Shown here in pieces: positions 32,833 through 38,590 of a stretch of DNA of 38,590 bases; position 1 is the first letter of the stretch; the number at the start of each line of letters is the position of its first letter. Below the pieces are notes generated by a model, which saw nothing but the letters and a program-made list of their open reading frames with translations, had not been told where the DNA came from and made no database searches. Source of the stretch: Rhodovulum sp. (lineage in GTDB: Bacteria > Pseudomonadota > Alphaproteobacteria > Rhodobacterales > Rhodobacteraceae); assembly GCA_020637615.1 (NCBI GenBank), contig JACKKC010000030.1:1-38590 (forward strand), written 5' to 3'. The position numbers and the translations under genes were made by a program.

Positions 32833-33958
32833 TCACCGTCTGCTCGATCAGCCAGTCCACCACCGCGATCTGGGCGTCGTGATCGGCCGCGCCCTCGGCG
32901 AGGGCGGCGTTGTAGACGCGCAGCTGATGGTCGGCGCTGGTGCCGCGGCGGGCGATCACCCGCGCATGCTCGACCTCCTTGATGCAGCCGAGCGCTTCGG
33001 CATGGGGCCGGAGCAGTTCGACCAGCTCGTCGATGAGATCGGGCAGCGGCACGAGCTTGCGCTTACCGAAATCGCCCATTTCCGCCTCGATTCCATAGCG
33101 TTGCGCGCGCCACTTGTTCTCGAGCACGAGGATCTGGCGATAGGAGCGCCAGCGCTGGTTCTCGCCGCGCAGATGGTAGAGGAAGGCGAGGATGGACTGG
33201 TAGAGCGCGGCGATGGTCAGCCCGTCCTCCGACCAGGTGCAGATGTCGCAGATGCGGATCTCGAGCGTCGGATGCTTGCCCGAGGGGCGGATGTCCCACC
33301 AGATGCGGGTGGGATCCTTGACCATGCCGGTGTCGCTCAGGATCTCCAGCATCTCGTTCCAGTCGTTCCAGCTCTCGAAGACCTCCGGCAGGCCGGAGCG
33401 CGGCAGGTCGCCGATGATGATCGGGCGGAAGGCCTTCAGCCCGGTGTCGTGGCCCTCCCAGAAGGGCGAGGAGGTCGAGAGTGCAAGAAGATGCGGCATG
33501 AAGTAGCTGATCTGGCTCATCAGATCGACCCGGAGGTTCGGGTCGGCGATGCCGGCATGGACATGCATGCCGCAGATCGCCATGCGCCGCGCGAGGCTGC
33601 GGTGCTCGGCGCCGAGGATGCGGTAGCGCTCCATGTCGACGGGTTCCTGTTCCTTCCAATGGGCCCAGGGGTGGGTGGAGGCGGCGATCATGCGCATGCC
33701 GTGGGCGGTGGCGGCCTCGGCGATGGCGCCGCGGAGCATGCGGATCTCTTCGCGGGCCTCGCCGATGGTGGCGCAGACGCCGGTGCCGATCTCGACCTGG
33801 GCCTGGAGGAATTCGTGGGTGACCTTGTCGCCGAGGATCTCCTTGCAATGCGCCATGAAGCCGGCGGGCTGCCGGGTGGCGAGCGCCCGGGTCTCCGGGT
33901 CCACGAGGAGGTATTCCTCCTCGATTCCGATGGAAAAGGTCTCTTTCTCGATGCTCAT
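32807..33958 (-). CDS. GCS2/YbdK family carboxylate-amine ligase (glutamate-cysteine ligase-like)
   Basis: GCS2 (COG2170) enzymes form gamma-glutamyl-type or other carboxylate-amine amide bonds with ATP on a glutamine-synthetase-like fold. The 383-residue product starts MSIEKETFSIGIEEEYLLVD with the metal-binding acids Glu13-Glu15. It has CGMHVHAGI (His132, His134) and HPTLEIRICDICTW, all typical. Weak Glu-Cys ligase activity is known for YbdK, but the true substrates in such clusters are not. The start is ATG 33958, after GGCGGGGGACG. It is the first gene of the five-gene operon. The C-terminus (TVTPDGSAPA) runs into a 15-bp tandem repeat. Confidence 0.88.
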   Translation of the reverse strand: MSIEKETFSIGIEEEYLLVDPETRALATRQPAGFMAHCKEILGDKVTHEFLQAQVEIGTGVCATIGEAREEIRMLRGAIAEAATAHGMRMIAASTHPWAHWKEQEPVDMERYRILGAEHRSLARRMAICGMHVHAGIADPNLRVDLMSQISYFMPHLLALSTSSPFWEGHDTGLKAFRPIIIGDLPRSGLPEVFESWNDWNEMLEILSDTGMVKDPTRIWWDIRPSGKHPTLEIRICDICTWSEDGLTIAALYQSILAFLYHLRGENQRWRSYRQILVLENKWRAQRYGIEAEMGDFGKRKLVPLPDLIDELVELLRPHAEALGCIKEVEHARVIARRGTSADHQLRVYNAALAEGAADHDAQIAVVDWLIEQTVTPDGSAPA

Positions 33959-34318
33959 CTCGTCCCCCGCCTTGATGCGTGAAGGTCCGGGCAAAGGCCG
34001 GCGGATGTCAAGCGCTGCGGTGTGGGAATCCGGGGGCGACCGAATTTGGCAACGCGACCTCGCCAGGCCGAGTTCAGGGCGTGCCTAGCGGCGCCATCCC
34101 GCCCGGCGGCACCGCCGGGCAGCGCCCGCCCCGCCCCGTCACGCCGAAGGCGTGCCTCCGGCACGACGCGGGCGCTCCGCTTCCGCCCGGGCCGGGCGCT
34201 GCCCTCGCCTCGTGGCGGGGCGGTCGTACCGGGATCGATGGGCTCAGGTTGCGAGCGACCTGTGCCGAAATCGGCGGGCACGATCCTAGCACCGGCCACG
34301 CCCGATCCCTGTGGGCCG
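33959..34318. other. 360-bp intergenic region with repeat A4
   Basis: This region lies upstream of the amidoligase operon and downstream of the AraC gene. It holds the leader (about 34042-34080) and body of family A copy A4. The promoter of the operon should lie here, but I could not identify convincing boxes in this GC-rich sequence. No gene is supported. Confidence 0.5.
34042..34227 (+). repeat. Family A structured intergenic repeat, copy A4
   Basis: The outer stem is GGGCAGCGCCCG (34117-34128) with CGGGCGCTGCCC (34193-34204). The terminal hairpin is CCCGGCGG/CCGCCGGG (34102-34109/34112-34119). The inner hairpins are as in A3. The leader shares CAGGCCGAGTTC (34064-34075) with copy A5, and the CCTAGNGNCGCCATCCCGCC stretch with copy A1. 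It ends with GGGGCGGTCG. Confidence 0.8.
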
Positions 34319-35326
34319 TCACGGCTTGGGGCGGCGCAGATGCGACGGGGGGTGGTCGGTCCAGCGGCGCACGGCGCGGGTGAGCGAGGACGGGGAGGAA
34401 TAGCCCAGCGTCGCGGCGATCTCGCCGATCGGGGCGGCGCCTTCCTCGATCCGAGCCAGGGCGGCCTCGCGCCGGGCCTCGTCGACCAGGGTGGTGAAGC
34501 TCGTGCCCTTCGCCGCGAGGCGGCGCTGCAGGGTGCGCAGGGTGATGCCCGCCGCCTCGGCGAGGATCTCGGCCGAGGGCTGGCCGTCGGCCACCATCGC
34601 GGCAACCATCCGCCGGGCGGCCTCGAGGAAGCGGGCCTGCTGGCGCAGCGCCTCTTCCGCGCCGGGATGGAGGATGGAGGCCGCGGGGCCGGGCCGCCGC
34701 AGGGGGGCCGCCAGCACCGGGCCGGCGAAGCGCACGCGCAGCGTGCCGTCAACGGCGGCGCGGAGCGAGCGGGCGATCCCGGTCGGCACCTGGGACAGCC
34801 CGAATCGCGGATGCGGTGGCAGCACCACCTCCTCGAAATACGGCTGCCGGGCATGGGCGGCGGCGCAGAAGGCGGCGACGAGGGCGAGGGTGTAGAGCTG
34901 GGCGTGGTGCAGGGATGCGGGATGTGTCCGGACCGCGAAGGCGACCTCGAGGATTCCGCCGCCTGCCCGCTCGGTGAAGGCGAAGGTTTCGTGCGTGCAA
35001 TAATCCGGCATGGTCCGCGCGACCGCCGCCAGCCCCTCGGCGACCGTCGCGCCGCCGAAGGCGGCCCTTCCGAGCGCGCCGAGGCCCGCGACGCTCGCGT
35101 CGCCCACGACCTGCCATGCCAGGTCCGGCCGGTCCTCGCGCTCGGCGACGGCGCGGATGAAGGCCATGACCGAATGGAGCGGCAGGCTGCGGCCGGGGTC
35201 GGTGAGCGGGTCGCAGGGCACGCCGGCCGCGGCGAGATATTCGTCGACCGGGCGGCCCCGCGCTTCGAGCCATTCCACGAAGGCGAAGAGGGCGCCCGCC
35301 CGGATCAGCGGGATGGTGGCGGTCAT
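34319..35326 (-). CDS. AraC family transcriptional regulator
   Basis: The 335-residue protein has the arabinose-binding-like N-terminal domain found in GadX/OruR-type AraC regulators (residues about 15-205, ALFAFVEWLEARGRPVDEYL, ending near LPPHPRFGLSQVP). The C-terminal AraC double helix-turn-helix (about 240-330) contains AEAAGITLRTLQRRLAAKGTSF and IGEIAATLGYSSPSSLTRAVRRW, close to the family consensus. ATG 35326 gives MTATIPLIRAG. It is divergent from the arylsulfatase unit, which it most likely controls in response to a sulfate ester or its product. There is no membrane segment. Confidence 0.9.
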   Translation of the reverse strand: MTATIPLIRAGALFAFVEWLEARGRPVDEYLAAAGVPCDPLTDPGRSLPLHSVMAFIRAVAEREDRPDLAWQVVGDASVAGLGALGRAAFGGATVAEGLAAVARTMPDYCTHETFAFTERAGGGILEVAFAVRTHPASLHHAQLYTLALVAAFCAAAHARQPYFEEVVLPPHPRFGLSQVPTGIARSLRAAVDGTLRVRFAGPVLAAPLRRPGPAASILHPGAEEALRQQARFLEAARRMVAAMVADGQPSAEILAEAAGITLRTLQRRLAAKGTSFTTLVDEARREAALARIEEGAAPIGEIAATLGYSSPSSLTRAVRRWTDHPPSHLRRPKP

Positions 35327-35408
35327 GGGCGTTCTCCGGGCCTCGCAGGGGGATTGTCGCGTGCGGTCAACTTTCCGGCGCGGGCATTTGCTAATCAAGC
35401 CTGAATCG

Positions 35409-35420
35409 GCGGAATTCCGC
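35409..35420. promoter_or_regulatory. 12-bp palindrome in the araC/arylsulfatase spacer
   Basis: GCGGAATTCCGC is a perfect palindrome about 80 nt upstream of the small ORF that precedes the arylsulfatase gene. It might be a regulator site, but AraC proteins usually bind direct repeats, so the link is weak. Confidence 0.25.
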
Positions 35421-35490
35421 GGTCCACGCAGACGTGACCTGCCCGAGGGGGCGGGGCGTGCGTCTGCGGCCATTCCGAAGGGAGAGACAA

Positions 35491-35607
35491 ATGAAATCAG
35501 CGCGTTTCTTCGCGGCGAGCCCGGCCCGCCCTCCTGCATCGGGACCCGGATCGCCGGCTTCGGCCGCTGCCGTCGAGACCGTCCCGCCGACCGCCCGAAC
35601 CGCCTGA
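35491..35607 (+). CDS. Possible 38-residue leader ORF before the arylsulfatase
   Basis: An ATG at 35491 follows the excellent ribosome-binding site GAAGGGAGAG (35478-35487). It opens a 38-codon frame ending in TGA at 35605-35607, 10 nt before the arylsulfatase ATG. The peptide begins MKSARFFAASPARPP and is rich in Ala, Pro and Ser. It is not a signal peptide and I know no family. It may be a translated leader coupling into the sulfatase gene, or the remnant of an earlier start. The ribosome-binding site is better than most in the window. Confidence 0.45.
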   Translation: MKSARFFAASPARPPASGPGSPASAAAVETVPPTARTA

Positions 35608-35617
35608 GGGAGAGACC

Positions 35618-38185
35618 ATGCGCGTCCATTCCATCCTGTTGAGCTCCATCCTCCTCATTGGGGTCGTTCCGGCCGGGACCAGCGCCCAGGTCGTGACCGG
35701 CGTGCTCGGCTCGCCCGCCGCGACGACGACGATCCCCGGCAACCAGCTGCCCCCGCCCGCGCCGGCCTTCGGCGGGGTGATCAAGGACGACGCGCTGCAA
35801 TCCACGCCCTGGTGGCCGCCGCGGGTGGTGCCGCCGAAGGATGCGCCGGACATCCTGATGATCATGACCGACGATGCCGGCTTCGCGGTGCCCAGCACCT
35901 TCGGCGGCGTCATCCCCACCCCGGCGATGGACGCGCTGGCCGAGGAGGGGCTGCGCTTCAACCGCATCTTCTCGACCTCGCTCTGCTCGCCGACGCGGGC
36001 CGCGGCGATCACCGGCCGCAACCACCATTCGGTCGGCTTCGGCGTCATCGCCGAGCAGGCGACCGGGTTTCCGGGCTATGACAGCGTGATCGGCGTGAAC
36101 AACGCGACGATCGGGCGGATCCTGCGCGACAACGGCTATGCCACCTCCTGGTTCGGCAAGGACCACAACACGCCGACCTACGAGGCGAGCCAGGCAGGGC
36201 CCTTCACCCAATGGCCGACCGGCCTCGGCTTCGACTATTTCTACGGCTTCGTCGGCGGCGACGCCAACCAGTGGGGGCCGAACCTCTTCCGCAACACCAC
36301 GCAGATCTATCCGTTCGACGCGTTCCCCGGCACGCTGAAGATGGACCGCTCCGACCCGGATGCGGCGATCTGGCCGGTCACGGGCGAGGAGAGCTCCTGG
36401 AACCTGATCACCGCGATGGCCGATGACGCGATCGCCTGGATGGACCGGATTCACCAGACCGATCCGAGCCAGCCGATCTTCATCAACTACGTGCCGGGCT
36501 CGTCGCATGCGCCGCACCACCCGACCAAGGAATGGGTGGACAGAATCCATGAGATGCATCTCTTCGACGACGGCTACGAGAAGCTGCGCGAGCGCATCTT
36601 CGAGAACCAGCAGAAGTTGGGCGTGATCCCGAAGGATCTGGAACTGACGCCCTGGCCGGCCGAGGTGCTGCCGCCCTGGGGTACGCTGAGCGACGAGGCC
36701 AAGAAGCTCTACATCCGCCAGGTCGAGGTCTTCGCGGCCTATGTCGCCTACAACGATCACGAGATTGGCCGGGTGATCCAGCACTTCAAGGATCTGGGGC
36801 GCTACGACAACACGCTGATCATCTACCAGAACGGCGACAACGGCACGAGCGCCGAGGGCGGGCCGGAGGGCACCTTCAACGAGGTCGCCTTCTTCAACGG
36901 CGTGGCGCCGTCGGTCGCAGACCAGATGAAGTTCTACGACGCCTGGGGCACGGAATTCGCCTACAACCACATGTCGGCAGGCTGGTCCTGGGCCTTCGAC
37001 ACGCCCTTCGACTGGTTCAAGCAGAACGCCTCGCGCTTCGGCGGCACCAACCAGACCATGGTCGTCTCCTGGCCGGACCACATCAAGGACAAGGGCGGGC
37101 TGCGCGAGCAGTTCACCCATGTGATCGACCATGTGCCGACGATCCTGGAGGTCACCGGCATCGAGGCGCCCAAGGTCGTGGACGGCGTCGAGCAGAGGCC
37201 GATCGAGGGCACGAGCTATGCCTATACCTTCGACGCGGCGAACGCCGATGCGCCGTCGCGGCACACGACCCAGTATTTCGAGATGATGGGCCAGTGGGCG
37301 CTCTACGACAACGGCTGGCTCCTGAGCACCAAGGTCGATCGCGCGCCCTGGGACGCGTATTCGCCGGCCAACCCGGATCCGCTGAACAATCAGGTGTTCC
37401 AGCTCTACGATCTCAGCACCAGCTGGAACCAGTCCGAGGACATCGCCGCGCAGCATCCCGAGAAGGTCAAGGAGATGCGCGGCATGTTCCTGGAGGAGGC
37501 CAATAAGTACCAGGTGCTGCCGCTGGACGCCTCGGTGGGCGCACGCGTCGCCGCCGAGCGGCCGAGCCTTCTCGCCGGGCGCAACGAGCTGGTCTACACC
37601 GCGCCGATGACCGGCACGCCGCAGGGCGACGCGCCCTATCTCCTGAACACCTCCTTCACCATCACCGCGGAGATCACCGTGCCCGAGGGCGGTGCGGAGG
37701 GCATGATCGTGACCTCCGGCGGGCGCTTCGCCGGCTACGGCATGTATCTTCTCGAGGGAAAGCCGGTCTTCGTCTGGAACCTGCTCGACCTCGAGCGGCT
37801 GAAATGGGAGGGCAAGGAGGCGCTCGCGCCCGGCAAGCACGTCATCGAGTTCGATTCCAAATATGACGGGCTCGGCGCGGGCACGATGGCCTTCAACAAC
37901 TTCTCGGGCATCGGCCAGCCCGCGGACACCACGTTCAAGGTGGACGGCGTGGTGGTCGACGAGAAGCGCATGGAGAAGACGATCCCCATCATCCTGCAAT
38001 GGGACGAGGCTTTCGACATCGGCTCGGACACGATCACCGGGGTGAACGATGCCGATTACCAGCCGCCGTTTCCCCTGACCGCGAAGCTCGACAAGCTGAC
38101 GATCAAGATCGATCGCCCGCAGCTCTCGCCGGAGGAGATCGCGAAGCTCGAGGAGGCGATGAAGGCGAAGGCGGCAGCCGACTGA
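35618..38185 (+). CDS. Secreted arylsulfatase (type I sulfatase)
   Basis: Type I sulfatases hydrolyse sulfate esters using a formylglycine made from a cysteine in CxPxR. This 855-residue protein has a Sec signal (about 1-23, ending PAGTSAQ). The metal aspartates are Asp85-Asp86 (LMIMTDDAGFA), and the motif is CSPTRAAAITGR with Cys123 as the formylglycine. WFGKDHNTP (Lys and His) follows, and ENGDNG-like QNGDNGTSAEG near the end of the catalytic domain. The length and a C-terminal beta-rich domain (about 600-855) resemble the large bacterial AtsA-like group. It needs a formylglycine-generating enzyme, which is not in the window. The AraC gene upstream is divergent. Confidence 0.93.
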   Translation: MRVHSILLSSILLIGVVPAGTSAQVVTGVLGSPAATTTIPGNQLPPPAPAFGGVIKDDALQSTPWWPPRVVPPKDAPDILMIMTDDAGFAVPSTFGGVIPTPAMDALAEEGLRFNRIFSTSLCSPTRAAAITGRNHHSVGFGVIAEQATGFPGYDSVIGVNNATIGRILRDNGYATSWFGKDHNTPTYEASQAGPFTQWPTGLGFDYFYGFVGGDANQWGPNLFRNTTQIYPFDAFPGTLKMDRSDPDAAIWPVTGEESSWNLITAMADDAIAWMDRIHQTDPSQPIFINYVPGSSHAPHHPTKEWVDRIHEMHLFDDGYEKLRERIFENQQKLGVIPKDLELTPWPAEVLPPWGTLSDEAKKLYIRQVEVFAAYVAYNDHEIGRVIQHFKDLGRYDNTLIIYQNGDNGTSAEGGPEGTFNEVAFFNGVAPSVADQMKFYDAWGTEFAYNHMSAGWSWAFDTPFDWFKQNASRFGGTNQTMVVSWPDHIKDKGGLREQFTHVIDHVPTILEVTGIEAPKVVDGVEQRPIEGTSYAYTFDAANADAPSRHTTQYFEMMGQWALYDNGWLLSTKVDRAPWDAYSPANPDPLNNQVFQLYDLSTSWNQSEDIAAQHPEKVKEMRGMFLEEANKYQVLPLDASVGARVAAERPSLLAGRNELVYTAPMTGTPQGDAPYLLNTSFTITAEITVPEGGAEGMIVTSGGRFAGYGMYLLEGKPVFVWNLLDLERLKWEGKEALAPGKHVIEFDSKYDGLGAGTMAFNNFSGIGQPADTTFKVDGVVVDEKRMEKTIPIILQWDEAFDIGSDTITGVNDADYQPPFPLTAKLDKLTIKIDRPQLSPEEIAKLEEAMKAKAAAD

Positions 38186-38187
38186 GC

Positions 38188-38207
38188 CGGGCGGCATCCG
38201 CCGCCCG
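38188..38207 (+). terminator. Hairpin after the arylsulfatase gene
   Basis: CGGGCGGC (38188-38195) pairs with GCCGCCCG (38200-38207) around ATCC, beginning 3 nt after the stop codon. The stem is strong but no T-run follows. Transcript-end protection or rho-assisted termination is more likely than classic intrinsic termination. Confidence 0.45.
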
Positions 38208-38590
38208 CGTGTCGGGAGGCGCGATTTCGGGGCCGGCGGATCGTCCGAAGGGGGGCGGGGTAGCGGAGGGCCTGCCTCCCTCCCGGTGCGGCGGGCGGTG
38301 CGGCGCCGAAGACTTGCGTTGGGCCGCCGCCCGTCTTCCCGCGGCGGCGCCTTCCCCGCGGGGATTGCCAGCCGGCGGTGCAGCTCGACCTGCCTCGGCC
38401 TTCGCGCTTCCGCGTCCACAACGCGGGGGAATTGCATCTGGCATTGTGACAGTCAGGCCGAGTTCCGGACGCTGCCCCTCGTCTCGTGGTAGGGCGGTTG
38501 AAGAAACAAGAGTGATCTGAAAATGCGATCGTCTTGGCGGGGGCGCCGGGCGATCGATCCGCCGTGCGGGCTCCGCCTTGGTGCTGCGCA
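38208..38590. other. Downstream non-coding region with a family A remnant (A5)
   Basis: No gene is supported to the window end. At 38425-38465 a leader like that of copy A1 appears (GGGGAATTGCAT at 38425-38436, CAGGCCGAGTTC at 38454-38465). It jumps directly to the right-hand end of the repeat (ACGCTGCCCCTCG...GGGCGGTTG, 38469-38500). The copy therefore looks like a deletion derivative lacking the left arm and inner hairpins. Confidence 0.55.

Noticed and set aside
2740..34230. Family A as a CRISPR array or insertion sequence
   Set aside because: Copies are single and far apart without spacers, and there is no transposase or target duplication that I can see.
35327..38437. Extension of the AraC frame to a 1372-residue protein opposite the arylsulfatase
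   Set aside because: The sulfatase on the plus strand has every catalytic motif. The AraC protein is complete from 35326.

Overview
The window reads as chromosomal DNA of a high-GC alphaproteobacterium, most likely of the Rhodobacteraceae/Paracoccaceae. The grounds are the very GC-rich coding sequence, dense short operons with 1-4 nt overlaps, and the gene repertoire: ThyX, a TctCBA tricarboxylate-type transporter, a XylX-type dehydratase, a Tro-type metal transporter and DUF6494. The assignment is an inference from gene content, because no rRNA or other marker is present. I saw no tRNA, insertion sequence, integrase or CRISPR array.

Layout. 1-2.2 kb: glyoxalase I, thyX and an AT-rich membrane protein that looks acquired. 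2.2-2.97 kb: a gene-free stretch with two families of structured repeats. 3-6.2 kb: rimO, a small lipoprotein, an orphan Pycsar-type membrane effector, a DUF6494 protein and a lytic transglycosylase lipoprotein. 6.3-11 kb: tctCBA, a TetR regulator and a lipase-like hydrolase, with a palindromic operator over the tctC promoter. 11-12.2 kb: a second membrane-anchored alpha/beta hydrolase. 12.4-15.8 kb: a XylX-type dehydratase, 2-oxoglutarate-semialdehyde dehydrogenase and a Crp/Fnr regulator, which together form the lower Weimberg pathway. 16.1-16.5 kb: an orphan RTX-toxin acyltransferase. 16.9-22.8 kb: a 1487-residue Ser/Thr kinase-NTPase-WD40 protein with a secreted partner, divergent from an FHA-domain nucleotide cyclase. 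22.9-26.9 kb: a four-gene Tro/Sit-type Mn/Zn ABC transporter behind a Fur-family-like operator. 27.3-34 kb: a biosynthetic cluster of one class II glutamine amidotransferase, two ATP-grasp ligases, two esterases and a GCS2/YbdK ligase. 34.3-38.2 kb: an AraC regulator divergent from a large secreted arylsulfatase.

The strongest candidate for an undescribed system is the 27.3-34 kb amidoligase cluster. It looks like a ribosome- and NRPS-independent route to a small peptide or amide. The kinase-STAND-WD40 / FHA-cyclase locus comes second.

Independently of the genes, the intergenic spaces carry a dispersed structured repeat (family A; four full copies and one remnant). Its two main stems are kept by paired, compensatory base changes. 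A second repeat (family B) has a 37-bp identical core placed twice between convergent genes. All family names and catalytic residues come from reading the translations by eye; no search was run.
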